A stretch of DNA of 64,000 bases from Ryuthela nishihirai (GCA_038380435.1 JAWZYU010000007.1:23663001-23727000); one strand, 5' to 3'; shown: positions 35,670-46,745, counted from the stretch's first letter. Notes: generated by a model not told the origin, from the sequence alone. A program made the numbers and translations.

Positions 35670-36884
35670 CAGGGACATAGCGAAAGAGTATGATTGGAGG
35701 AGGAGGGCGGAGAAATCGAAAATTTTCCAACTCAAAATTCAAATTTTGCCAACTGACAAAAATAATGTCTCTATCAGGTTCGTACCGAGATTTTCGCACG
35801 TATGTGTGTGTGTATGGGGGGGGGGGGGGGTAGGCAATTTTCACAACTCTCCTGCATTTTGCCACGTAGTTTCTAATTTTGCCAACTACCCATAATTTCA
35901 CATAAACACTTCCAATATTTACATCTCGCCTGAATTGTAGTAAGTCAATATAAGTTTTCCTAACTCCCCTTGATTTGGCCAACTCTCCTTATTTTCACAA
36001 AACCAATCCCAATCTTTACATCTCTCTTAAATTTGTCAAGTCACTTCAAATTTTTCAAACTACCCAAGATTTTGTCAACTCTCCTTAAATTTCACAAAAC
36101 CAACCCCAATTTTCACAACTCACCTGCATTTTGCCAAATGGTTTCCAATTTTGCAAACTCCAAGTTTTTGCACAATTGCCTCGATTTTACCACCTCTCCT
36201 TAATTTCACAAAACAATCCCAATCTTTACAATCTCTCCTAAATTTGCCATGTCATTTCAAATTCTTCAAACTCCCCAAGATTTTGCCATGTTGTCTCGAT
36301 TTGGCCAACTCTCTTTAATTTCACAAAACTGATACCAATTTTCACAACTCGCCCGTATTTTACCAAGTGGATTCGAATTTTGCCAACTGCCCTAGATTTT
36401 GCCAAGTTTCCACGATTTTGCCAACTCGACACAATTTTACAGAAAAAAATCCCGATTTTTACATCTCACCGTATTTTTGCAAAGTCACTCTGAATTTTGC
36501 CAACTCTCCTAGATTTTGCGAAGTTGCCTCGATTTTCCCAACACGCCATAATTTTACAGAAAAAAAATTCAATTTTTACATCTCACCTGAATTTTGCCAA
36601 CTCCCCACGATTTTGCCAAGTCACTCTGAATTTTGCCAACTACCCAAGATTTTGCCAAGTCACCTGCATTTTACAGTGGTTTCGAATTTTACCAACTGCT
36701 CTAGATTTTGCCGTCTCGATTTTCTTAACTGCCATAGATTTGCCAAGTTGTCTAGATTTCGCTAACTCCCCTTAATTTTACAAAAAAAAAATTACAAATT
36801 TTTACAACTCACCTAGATTTTACGAAGTCGCTTCGGATTTTGCCAACTCCGAGTTACTGTGGGGGGAGCCTCCCCCACAGTAAC
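35670..36884 (+). mobile_element. CAGGGGC minisatellite element, copy C
   Basis: Left end CAGGGACATAGCGAAAGAGT, then about 1.1 kb of TTTTGCCAA units. It ends in a near-perfect palindrome (36853-36884) built from GTTACTGTGGGGG and its inverse. Confidence 0.75.
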
Positions 36885-37042
36885 AGTTAATCTGGGTTCG
36901 AGCTGGTTAATCTGGGTAATCCCCTGGTTACAGTTAATCTGGGTTCGAGCTGGTTAATCTGGGTAATCCCCTGGTTACAGTTAATCTGGGTTCGAGCTGG
37001 TTAATCTGGGTAATCCCCTGGTTACAGTTAATCTGGGTTCGA
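36883..37042 (+). repeat. 47-bp tandem repeat carrying a box B motif
   Basis: Three exact units start at 36883, 36930 and 36977, and a partial fourth at 37024. Each includes CTGGGTTCGAGC, the box B of SINE-B. The fourth runs on into the SINE-B body. Confidence 0.95.
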
Positions 37043-37110
37043 GCCTCGGGTAAGGAAGGCATGAATGTTTTTGTTTGTCTTTCTGCTCAGGTCTGCTTTC
37101 CTCATAGATC

Positions 37111-37500
37111 AGGGGCGGGGGTGGCTCAGTCGGTAGCGCGCCAGGCTCGTAATCTGTAGTTCCCAGGTTCGAGTCCCAGCTGGGTCAGCGTTGAGATTTA
37201 TCTCCGCAAAATTCCCCGCTCTGCCCACGGTCAGTAGGAGACACCGATGGGCTTGGAAAGGCCGCCGTCCGTCGGATGGGACGTTAAGCCGTGGCTCCGT
37301 GTGCGGGAGAGCAATACCCTGTGCACGTTAAAGAACTCGCTGGATGGCCTTGACGGGAGGCTACCATCTGTCTGCCAACAGCTGTTCCAGTGGGTCCCCT
37401 CCCCCAACCTTCTCTGAGCCTTCGGGGTCCTTGTGACCTGGCCATTTAGCCCAAGGTGTGCAAAAAAGTGCCGCTCAGAGGTAAAACAACCCAACCCAAA
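37111..37500 (+). mobile_element. SINE-A, full length, inside SINE-B
   Basis: Perfect 12-bp TSD TCCTCATAGATC at 37099-37110 and 37501-37512. Confidence 0.97.
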
Positions 37501-37552
37501 TCCTCATAGATCTTCCCTATGACATATGAAACTGACAGGCTGCTGTCAGACC

Positions 37553-37946
37553 CAGGGCCGCTTTATTCATTAGGCCGACTAGGCATAGTGCCTAGGGCCT
37601 ACGAACCTTTTAAGGCCTACAATATTTCACTTGAAAAAAATACATAAAAAATTCCAAAATAAGAAAAAACATCAAATTTAAATTTAAATTATTTATTTAG
37701 ATATTTGAATGACAAAAACAATAATTCGCACGTATCGCGAACCAGTGGCGGACCCAGGATTTTGTGTCAGCAGAGTTTCAGAGGCGTTCAAGGTGTATTA
37801 AAATTTTCAAGTATTTTCAAAATTCATAAATTGTTTTTTGTGCGTGCAAACTACGAAATTAGCATAAAAATGAATAAAAATATCCGAAACACAGGCCTCT
37901 AGAAATAAAAGTGCTTAGGGCTTACGAAGGTGTTAAAACGGCCCTG
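37553..37946. mobile_element. hAT-type MITE inside SINE-B, 394 bp
   Basis: Ends CAGGGCCGCTTTA and TAAAACGGCCCTG. Perfect 8-bp TSD GTCAGACC at 37545-37552 and 37947-37954. The inside is AT-rich and non-coding. Confidence 0.95.
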
Positions 37947-38124
37947 GTCAGACCTCTAGGGAAAACAGCTGCTTAAGTGGTAATTTTTCTATTCTTAGTT
38001 TTTTGAAAAATAAACGAATTATAACATTTAAATGGTGGTGCCTATATGCGCTCTATGCTAGGCTAGTGTCTAACGTGGTCTGTAAATGGTAGCTAGGCAT
38101 ATGGGAAATCTGGGCCTGTATCTC

Positions 38125-38365
38125 ACCGTCTCGAGTCCCGTATGTCGGCGAAAATTTTAGCCGTCCTGTGGCCGAATGGTTAGCACGCTTGGCTACTGAT
38201 CTAAGGGACCTGGGTTCGAGCCCCTGATTAGGCATGGATGTGTGTGTCGTTTTTCTGCTGAGGTCCTGCCATCCTCTCAGATCTCCTACTGTGGCATATA
38301 AACTGACAGGCTCCTGTCAGACCCCTGTGGCAAGCAGCTGCTTGAGGGGGTATTTATTTTTTTTA
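38125..38365 (+). mobile_element. SINE-B with extra tRNA-like 5' segment, second copy
   Basis: CTCGAGTCCCGTATGTCGGC precedes CGTCCTGTGGCCGAATGG. The rest is a complete SINE-B with a GGGGGTATTTATTTT tail. Confidence 0.92.
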
Positions 38366-38671
38366 TTTTTTAACTTTCACTGAGGCCCTTTCGCGATCTT
38401 TTCCCTCGGACTCAGCTGTTGACTCAGCTCGCGCGGTGGCCACGGTCTCTTGAAGAACGTTAACTCTACTTTAACTTTCTTCTCCTCTGTTAGTTAATAG
38501 GCGATATTATCATTTGGCGTTTATGTCCTGGCATCGTGCCAGCGTAGTCTTTAATTCTCTTATTTGGTAATATTAGATGGAGGAGGTATGGGAAGGGTTT
38601 CTCGGTACTGCATAATGTCAACTATGATCTTTGATCTTTGGCAAACCTCATAGACACGCATGAATAGGAGA

Positions 38672-39310
38672 ATGGGCTGCATGTCAGAGCTTAGCGACTT
38701 TTAACGCAGCACAGTCATAGGATACCACCTTAGTAACAAGTCAGTTTGGGACATTTCGGCTCTGCTGCAGCAGCCCCGATCAACTGTAAGTGATGTTATT
38801 GTGAAGTGGAATCTCCTGTACTCGGAGATTAATATATTAAATGCTCGGTGGTGAGTTATAACATACATTAAATGTTATAACTCACCACCGAGTTCCAAAA
38901 TGCTTCGGGAAACAACGCCAGTACCATAGCTATTCGTTGCGAGCTGCAGTAAATGGGTAATCCCCACACAAGCCTAACGTTAGCAAGAGGAACGCCATGC
39001 ATTGGAGTGCTGTAAAGCACGGTTCAGTGGAGTGGTGTAAAGCACGGCACCAGTAACTCTTGAGCAGTGGAACCATGTTCTCTTCCTACTACGAGCCAGG
39101 TTGAACCGCCGGCATCAGTGACCGGCCTCACTAATGCTCTTGTGGCAGAATGGCAGGCAGTTCCCACAGCATCGTACCAAAATCTTGTGGAAATACTTCC
39201 ACGCCGAGTGGAGGCTGTGATAGCAGCAAAGGGACCAACGCGATGTTAATTCCTTTCCTATTCCGCATGATTCTGGATGAGAGAGTGTGGGGACACTTTT
39301 GATCACATAG
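38672..39310 (+). pseudogene. Tc1-like element, internally deleted
   Basis: N-terminal helix-turn-helix (MGCMSELSDF, stop, then ALLQQPRSTVSDVIVKW at about 38770-38815). The middle is deleted and a hairpin lies in it. The C-terminus follows (GLTNALVAEWQAVP and LPRRVEAVIAAKG, 39135-39240). It closes with a TIR-like GTGGGGACACTTTTGATCAC at 39288. Confidence 0.85.
38844..38892. repeat. Hairpin, 20-bp arms
   Basis: CTCGGTGGTGAGTTATAACA at 38844-38863 and its exact inverse at 38873-38892, with a 9-bp loop. Confidence 0.9.
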
Positions 39311-39659
39311 TGCAGATTAAAAGAAAAATTATAAAATATCATTACATAAAGAACAATATTTTCTTTCCTATTGTGTGGAATATTTTAGTAATTGGGAAAC
39401 CCTACTCAAGTTTCTCCTCTCAGCCCCCCCCCCTCGCCCCCCGAAGCTAAATTCTCGGAGTCTCCCTGAAATTGAAAAACTGAATTCTAGGACCCCCAAA
39501 GCAAAATTCTCGGACCTCCCCCGAAATTAAATTTTGGGTATGTGCCTGCCACAGCTGACGCTCTACGGCAAGAACTAAATGGTATCACCAGACCAAATTC
39601 GGGACCTATCAGCAGGGGCATAACTATGGGGGATACCCCGTTAGATTTTAAAAGAATGT

Positions 39660-39883
39660 GGATTATTCAGTAGTTCTCGTGGGTGAGTGGTTAGCGCGCT
39701 TGGCTACTGATAAAAAAAGGGAACTGCGTTCGAGCTCCGGGTAAGGCATGGCTGTGTTGTCCTTCTGCCTTCCTCACAGGTGTACTCTATGGGGTATAAA
39801 CTTACAAGCTCATGTCAGACATGGTGGCAAGTTGCTGCTTGAGGGCCCCTGCCCTCAAGCAACAACTTGCCACCATGTCTGAC
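39660..39883 (+). mobile_element. SINE-B ending in a snap-back
   Basis: SINE-B 39660-39849 has a 3' end (39814-39845) repeated in reverse at 39852-39883 with one mismatch over 32 bp, making a hairpin from its GTCAGACATGG-to-TTGAGGG end. Confidence 0.88.
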
Positions 39884-39891
39884 AGGGTCTA

Positions 39892-41408
39892 CAGGGGCAT
39901 AGCTATGGGGGGCAAACGAAACTGTTCTTCCCCTAAGTAACTCGGAGTTGATAAAATTCGAAGCGATTTCATAAAATCTACGTGAGTTGCGAAAATATGT
40001 AATTTTTTTTTTGTAAAATTAAGGACAGTTGTCAAAATCGAGGCTACTTGCCAAATCAGGGCAGTTTGGAAAATGGAGAGACAGCAAAATCTGGAACAGT
40101 TGGAAAAATTCGAAGCCACTTAGTGAAATACAGGTGAGTTGGCAAAATCTTGGGGAGTTGGCAAAATTTGGAGTGACTTGGCAAAGTCGTGAGGAGTTGG
40201 AAATTTTCAGGTGAGACGTCAAAATTGGGATTTTTTTCTGTAAAATTGTGGCGAGTTGGCAAAATCGAGGAAACTTCGCAAAATCTAGGGCAGTTGGCAA
40301 AATTCGAATCCACTTGGTAAAATACGGGCGAGTTGTGAAAATTGGGATTGTTTTTGTGAAATTAAGGAGAGTTGACAAAATCGAGAAAACTTGGCCAAAT
40401 TTGAATCCACTTGGTAAAATACGGGCGAGTTGTGAAAATTGGGATTGTTTTTGTGAAATTAAGGAGAGTTGACAAAATCGAGAAAACTTGGCCAAATTTT
40501 GGGGAGTTTGAAAAATTTGAAGTGACTTGGAAAATTCGGAGGAGATGTAAAAATTGGAATTATTTTGCGAAATTAAAGAGAGCTGGTGAAATCGAGGCAA
40601 CTTGGCAAAATCTAGGGAAGTTGGCAAAACTGGAAACCACTTGGTAAAGTACAGGTGAGTTGTAAAAATTGGGATTGGTTTTGTGAAATTAAGGAGAGTT
40701 GGAAAAACTAAAAACTCTTGGCAAAATCTAGGGGAGTTGACAAAATTCGAAGCCACTTGATAAAATACAGGAGAGTTGAGAAAATTGTGCCTTTCTTGTG
40801 CAATTAAGGAGAGTTGATAAAATTCGAAGTGACTTGGCAAATTCAGGGAAGATGTAAAAATTGCGATTTTTTTTCTGTAAAATTACGGCGAGTTGGTAAA
40901 ATCTAGGGTAGTTGGCAAAATTCGGATCCACTTGGTAAAATATAGGCGAGTTGTGATAATTGGGATTGTGTTTGTGAAATTAAAGAGAGTTGACAAAATC
41001 GAGAAAACTTGGTAAAATCTTGGGTAGTTTGAAAAATTTGAAGTGACTTGGCAAATTTAGGAGAGATGTAAAGATTGGGATTGGTTTTGTGAAATTAAGG
41101 AGAGTTGATCAAATCAAGAGGAGTGAGGAAAACTTATATTGACTTACTAAAATTCAGGGGGAGATGTAAATATTTGTATTATTTCTGTGAAATTATGGCT
41201 AGTTGACAAAATTGGAAACTACATGGCAAAATGCAGGAGAGTTGTGAAAATTGCTAACACCCCATACAGAAAAATTTCCAACCCCCACGGAGAGAAAATC
41301 TAGGTACGAACCAGACAGACATTATTTTCTCAGTTGGCAAGATTTTCGAGTTGGAAAATTTTCGATTTCTCCCCCTTCCCCCAAACATAGTCCTTCTCTA
41401 CGCCCCTG
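39892..41408 (-). mobile_element. CAGGGGC minisatellite element, copy D, both ends present
   Basis: Left end CAGGGGCATAGCTATGGGGG and right end, inverted, CAGGGGCGTAGAGAAGGACT, so the TIR is CAGGGGC(A/G)TAG. The inside is the TTTTGCCAA array in reverse. No transposase. TSD not seen. An isolated terminus-like piece (CAGGGGCATAACTATGGGGG) is at 39614. Confidence 0.8.
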
Positions 41409-41537
41409 CTGGAGGGGATATTTATTTTTATTACATTGCATTATGAAACGTACTGTAATACTTCCATGTTGTGTGAATGGAAAACCATATTAAAACTATC
41501 TTCGAATACAGGTAACCCCCGTTCATCGCGAAGGATA

Positions 41538-41927
41538 GAAGGGCGGGGGTGGCTCAGTCGGTAGCGAGCCAGGCTCGTAATCTGTAGTTCCCAGGTTCGA
41601 GTCCCAGCTGGGTCAGCGTTGAGATTTATCTCCGCAAAATTTCCCCGCCCTGCCCACGATCAGTAGGGGACACCGATGGGCTTGAAAGGCCGCCGTCCGT
41701 CGGATGGGACGTTAAGCCGTGGCCCCGTGTGCGGGAGAGCCATACCCTGTGCACGTTAAAGAACACGCTGGATGGCCTTGACGGAGGCTACCATCTGTCT
41801 CCCAACAGCTGTTCCAGTGGGTCCCCTCCCCCAACCTTCTCTCAGCCTTCGGGGTCCATGTGACCTGGCCATTTAGCCCGTGGTGTGCAAAAAAGTGCCG
41901 CACAGAGGTAAAACAACCCAACCCAAC
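41538..41927 (+). mobile_element. SINE-A, full length, inside Tigger-like element
   Basis: Perfect 12-bp TSD TCGCGAAGGATA at 41526-41537 and 41928-41939. Confidence 0.97.
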
Positions 41928-42041
41928 TCGCGAAGGATACGTTCTGAACATGGTCGCAATAAGCGAAATTTCGCGATCAACGGGGGATTTTAAAAAATAT
42001 ATTTTAAAATTCGAAAAAACTCTTTGTTAATAAAATAATTA

Positions 42042-42255
42042 TTAATTCTATTAAAAAATATCCGAACGCTATGGTTGATTACAGAATTCAGAAAAAATAT
42101 CTGGCAACGATTTTTTTATAAATTAGTGATCTGCCAACCTTCGTGTCACGTGACACGAAGGTTGGCAGATCACTAATTTCTAAAAAACGTTGCTAGATAT
42201 TTTTTCTGAATTATTTTAATCAACCATAGTGTTCGGATACTTTTTTGAGCGACTG
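42042..42255. mobile_element. PAL palindromic MITE, short form
   Basis: One hairpin centred on CACGTG (CTTCGTGTCACGTGACACGAAG). The right end is TTTTTTGAGCGACTG followed by TA. The left terminus is decayed. Confidence 0.85.
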
Positions 42256-43255
42256 TACATGTGAAAGATGTGATTGAGCGAGAAAGAAAGTTAGCACGCA
42301 CGTGCAACACTGGTTTTGACTTTTCCTGGCATGTTTCAAAGCCACGCAAGTGCCGAGATAAAAAAAAGATCGCGATATAACGAATCCGCACTCGCCGGGG
42401 TCGCGATGAACGGGGGTTACCTGTATAAGGTCTTTTACAGAAAAATATTGTAAAGGTTAATTTGTAGATCTCATTCAAATTATTTCAAATTTTGATTTTA
42501 GGAAATATTTTTGATACCTAAAGACTTACTGAAGTTGAAATATTTGACAGTTGTCAATATTGTATTGTATTGTGCTTGTTCTAAACATTGTTTCGAAAAC
42601 GATACAAAGTGAAATAAACATCACTCAGACTTTTAAATATCCTTTATTATTGTAAATCATTATGTGTGAACGATTTTTTTTACAATTTTAAGGTAAATTC
42701 TTATGAGTAACAAAACTGATGTTAAATATTTCAGTTTCCAAAATTCCTTAAATAGTAAACAAATATTGCTCAAAATCTACCTTTGTGGAATTTTTTTGTA
42801 TTTTTTTCGCTTCTTGTAGCATATTTATACAAAATGCCTATTCAAAATTAGGGAGCTTTAAATATAAGCTTTCCATTCACACAAAATTTCATAATATAGC
42901 GCAATTTGTTTATTCCCAGAACAGAAAAAGCGAAGGAAAAAAATGATGAAATTTCAAATGAATAATCTTACTTTTAAATATTACTGCTTACCGAATATTA
43001 CAAGTTATATTCTTTGTATAATATTATTAGTATTATCAATTATTTTTATTATAATAATTTTTATTATAAATTGTTCAAGACGAATCAAAGATTCACTAAG
43101 AAAAAAACTAATTCTTAAAGAGCCAGGGGAAAACATTCTCTACTTAAAAACGAAAACTTAGATCTCTAATGAATAATGAATTAGAAAAAAAAAATTATAT
43201 CTTTTAAGAAGTATAAAAATATCTTGATTAAAAAACAAAAACTACATTTCTAAGG

Positions 43256-43637
43256 TTGGGTTGTTTTACCTCTGAGCGGCACTTTTTTGCACACCATGGG
43301 CTAAATGGCCAGGTCACATGGACCCCGAAGGCTCAGAGAAGGTTGGGGGAGGCGGACCCACTGGAACAGCTGTTGGGAGACAGATGGTAGCCTCCCGTCA
43401 AGGTCATCCAGCGTGTTCTTTAACGTGCACAGGGTATGGCTCTCCCGCACACGGGGCCAGGGCTTAACGTCCCATCCGACGGACGGCGGCCTTTTCAAGC
43501 CCATCGGTGTCCCCTACTGACCGTGGGCAGGGCGGGAAATTTTGCGGAGATAAATCTCAACGCTGACCCAGCTGGGACTCGAACCTGGGAACTACAGATT
43601 ACGAACCTGGCGCGATACCGACTGAGCCACCCCGCCC
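43256..43637 (-). mobile_element. SINE-A, full length
   Basis: GGTTGGGTTGTTTTACC (left) to the head GAGCCACCCCGCCCC (right). No TSD found. Confidence 0.92.
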
Positions 43638-43689
43638 CTATTAGCCGCTGTTTGGACGGGTCTGTTGTTCAGGATGAGGCTGTCCAGAA

Positions 43690-44066
43690 ACGGGATAAAA
43701 TTTAATATCCAATCCGACGGACAGTAGTCTTTCCAAGACTATTCTTGTTTTGTTTTTCGTCGAAAACAGCTTAGCAGTTGGCGGAGAAAATCTCATAACA
43801 GGCACAGTGAGGACTCGAACTTGGGAGAACAGATTACGACCCTGTCACACTACCACCAAGTGTATCAATTCTTCCACATCTCAGCAGAAAGAAACAAATC
43901 ATTTGATATCTGGGGAGGAATTTGATGATAATTTAACACCTTGTTTTGTAAATGTTTGTGCTGCTTTTCTTTTCAATGAAGAGTTTCTTCCTTCACCGGT
44001 CTATTTATATACCTGTTCCACTAACAGATTCTTCTCAGAACTTCGTAGCAAGAAGCTGTCTGAGGA
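43690..44066. repeat. Decayed SINE-A and SINE-B relics
   Basis: 43690-43860 keeps CCAATCCGACGGACAG, AGGACTCGAAC and CAGATTACGACCCTG (SINE-A, minus). 43950-44066 keeps GCAAGAAGCTGTCTGAGG and the TTTATTT tail (SINE-B, plus). A 129-codon frame crosses both and is not a gene. Confidence 0.65.
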
Positions 44067-44273
44067 TCAATTTATTTCCTCCCTGTCCTTTGAAGAGGAA
44101 TATAATAAAACATTTAACGATGGAGAAGAATTCAAATAAGGTTAATTGAAAATTGGGTCAGTCAGAACAACCTGCTCGAGGAAGTACTGCTTGAATGAAA
44201 ATATCTTTCTGTTTTTCAGTCTTTCTGGTATTTACAAACGCTTCCTTCTTGCTTCAATTTATTTGGGCTTGTA

Positions 44274-44550
44274 CAGTCGCTCAAAAAAGTATCCGAACAC
44301 TATGGTTGATTGCAGAATTCAGAAAAAAAATCTGGCAACGATTTTTTTAGAAATTAGTGATCTGGCAACCTTCGTGTCACGTGATTACAGAATTCAGGAA
44401 AAATAGCTGGAGGGTGTACAGCAACTGTACACGCTCCAGTTATCGTTCACAGCAAACTGGAGCGTGTGCAGTTACCGCACACGCTCCAGTTTGCTGTGAA
44501 CGGTAACTGCACACGCTCAATATTTCCGTGAGTGAGCCCACACGATCTAG
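44274..44550. mobile_element. PAL element, long form, right end missing
   Basis: Starts TA then CAGTCGCTCAAAAAAGTATC, runs through CTTCGTGTCACGTGA and the GTGTGCAGTTACC hairpins, and stops at CACACGATCTAG. Confidence 0.85.
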
Positions 44551-44573
44551 TATCAAAATAATATGACCACCTA

Positions 44574-44993
44574 CAGTCGCTCAAAAAATATCCGAACACT
44601 ACGGTTGACTACAGAATTCAAAAAAAATATCTGGCAACGATTTTTTTAGAAATTAGTGATCTGGCAACCTTCGTGTCACGTGATTACAGAATTCAGGAAA
44701 AATATCTGGAGCGTGTACAGCAACTGTACACGCTCCAGTTACCGTTCACAGCAAACTGGAGGGTGCAGTAACTACACACGCTCCAGTTTGCTGTGAACGG
44801 TAACTGCACACGCTCAGTATTTCCGTGAGTGAGCCCACACGATCTAGGTCTTTGTGAGCTCGTGATCTGGCAACCTTCGTGTCACGTGACACGAAGGTTG
44901 CCAGATCACTAATTTCTAAAAAAATCGTTGCCAGATTTTTTTTCCTGAATTCTGTAGTCAACCATAGTGTTAGGATACTTTTTTCAGCGACTG
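44574..44993. mobile_element. PAL element, long form, complete
   Basis: CAGTCGCTCAAAAAATATCC to TTTTTTCAGCGACTG, flanked by TA (44572-44573 and 44994-44995). Inside are at least three hairpins: GGAGCGTGTACAG with its inverse, the CGTTCACAGCAAACTGGAG palindrome, and CGTGTCACGTGACACG. Confidence 0.88.
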
Positions 44994-45009
44994 TAATACA
45001 TGCAGAAGT

Positions 45010-45870
45010 GTATTTGAAGTCGTGAACACCGAAAAAGGAAATTTTTCCTGGGGGGACGGCAATTTGTTTCAAGGAGGGGCAAAATATTTCCAGACGGAGG
45101 AAACACAAATTAGTGTTTCAAGATAGAAATATTTATATCGAACCGTTCATTAATACGTGCAGTTGCAAATAAGGAATCATGCGTACACCATACCATAATA
45201 TGTGCAACTGAAGATGCCTGAAAATAAAAAACAAAATGGAAAAAAGGAACTTATGATTTAAAATACACGTAAAGCATGTTGTCTCATATTGTTATGAATT
45301 TAACGGATGGAAATTGAGCGTGAGTTCAAAAATAATATTTAGCAACAATAATTCTAAAATAAAGCAATTTATTACAAAAGTATGAATGAAAACATTTATA
45401 TAAACTCAACTAACATAAATCTATATCAGTATGACAATAAATCTTCAGAAGAACATAGCACTATATCACTATTCCTACAAAGAGTTGTTTCTCTATAAAT
45501 TCTTACTATCTCTACTCAAAGTATTAAATAAGGCTTTACAACACTCAACAAGTATCACTATCATATTGTGAACAAATCTGTAATCTACGAAGAATAACCT
45601 TAACAATTCTTGTAAGCAAACTAAAGATAACTATGCATCAAACGATGAACTCTTCTTACAGAAAAGTTGAGATCAGTTCTGATTGTTCGACTAGCATATA
45701 ACCTCCTCAGCCAGATCTTTAAGTATCTTAAGTATCTTTCTTTTTCTTAATAACTAATAAAATTCACACTAATAAACTTATTTATCTCCCTCGCACACAC
45801 CAAATAAAAACATTTCTTCTTTAGACTATCGTGCACAGATTAAGACAAACTATGCTTTTCTTCACACTCC
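45010..45870. other. No gene; one dispersed repeat
   Basis: 45110-45180 (TTTCAAGATAGAAATATTTA and following) is repeated at 58968-59040. The AT-rich remainder shows nothing recognisable. Confidence 0.5.
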
Positions 45871-46183
45871 CTGCGTCAGCGTTGAGATTTATCTCCACAA
45901 AATTCCCCGCCCTGCCCACGGTCAGTAGGGGACACCGATGGTCTTGGAAAGGACCCGTCCGTCGGATGGGACGTTAAGCCGTGGTCCCGTGTGCGGGAGA
46001 GCCATACCCTGTGCACGTTAAAGAACACGGGAGGCCTTGACGGGAGGCTACCATCTGTCTCCCAACAGCTGTTCCAGTGGGTCCCCTCCCCCAACCTTCT
46101 CTGAGCCTTCGGGGTCCTTGTGACCTGGCCATTTAGCCCATGGTGTGCAAAAAAGTGCCGCTCAGAGGTAAAACCCAACCCAA
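45871..46183 (+). mobile_element. SINE-A, 5'-truncated, with TSD
   Basis: Begins at CTGCGTCAGCGTTGAG, losing the tRNA head, yet has a perfect 11-bp TSD CTTCACACTCC at 45860-45870 and 46184-46194. Confidence 0.95.
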
Positions 46184-46499
46184 CTTCACACTCCAATTCT
46201 TCTCAATTACAATTCTCTTATTCTTTTTTTCTAAGTTCGTTCGAACTGGTTAGTGACGTAATTCTCACCCTGAAGTAAACGCGAGCATTAAAATGATACA
46301 TCTCATCACTGTTTCATTATTGTTCGTTCATCTGTCGTAACAATATTAATAATTAAAATTATATAAAAAACTTCGAACAGGAAAAGGAAACAGTTTTACA
46401 TTTCTTTGCACAAACACAGGGGAAAAAAAGCAACAACATTTTTGTCACATCGGATATTTTTAACCTACATGATCTTTTCGATAACATAAATTAAGTTAT

Positions 46500-46745
46500 T
46501 AATTTTTTCCGGGGGGGGGAGGGATAACTGCCCTTCTTACTCCTCCTATGTGTCGAAGTGTGGCCAAAGTTTCAGACAATTTCAGTTTAACGCCCAGTTT
46601 AACATCTAGCTGGAACGCTACTCCGGTATGAAAATATTGTCTCTGTTTTGGTGGCTTTCTAACAAATTTCTTGAAATATACGTGTAATATATATGTTGTT
46701 AAATATTTTCCTGCCTCCGTTCTGATTACTAGCATTCTTAAAGGA
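46500..46745. repeat. Fragment of the GGATTTAG element family
   Basis: TAACAAATTTCTTGAAATATACG and TTACTAGCATTCTTAAAGGA are shared with 52425-52580, 54540-54690 and 62240-62395. Confidence 0.55.

Larger units (their letters stand above)
37024..37990 (+). mobile_element. SINE-B split by SINE-A and a hAT MITE
   Basis: Pieces 37024-37110, 37501-37552 and 37947-37990 join to a SINE-B (TTCGAGCC, GGCATGAATG, TTTCTGCTCAGGTC, CTGACAGGCTGCTGTCAGAC, CAGCTGCTTAAGTGG). Confidence 0.88.
41509..42423. mobile_element. Pogo/Tigger-like non-autonomous element
   Basis: 23-bp perfect TIR (CAGGTAACCCCCGTTCATCG plus CGA) at 41509-41531 and inverted at 42401-42423, flanked by TA on both sides. The TA target and CAGGTA start fit the pogo/Tigger group. 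It holds a SINE-A and a PAL element but no transposase. Confidence 0.9.
41434..42905. mobile_element. Long-TIR element, family C, copy 2, with nested insertions
   Basis: Left end CTTCCATGTTGTGTGAATGG; right end the inverse of TGTGTGAATGGAAAGC with CTCCCTAATTTTGAA. It is split by the pogo/Tigger-like element 41509-42423. Confidence 0.6.

Noticed and set aside
40019..40840. 273-codon minus-strand frame rich in repeated FAKSLRILSTLLNF-like phrases, plus shorter ones at 25154-25825, 26062-26333 and 36367-36775
   Set aside because: They are translations of the TTTTGCCAA minisatellite. T-rich units lack stops in several frames on both strands and the repeats slip in frame. No start context, domain or partner supports a protein.
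42943..43161. 72-codon frame with a hydrophobic stretch like a membrane segment
   Set aside because: Low-complexity ATT/TTA run in AT-rich DNA yields isoleucine and leucine by chance.
43750..44139. 129-codon plus-strand frame
   Set aside because: The first part is a decayed SINE-A and the second a decayed SINE-B; the chance frame crosses both.
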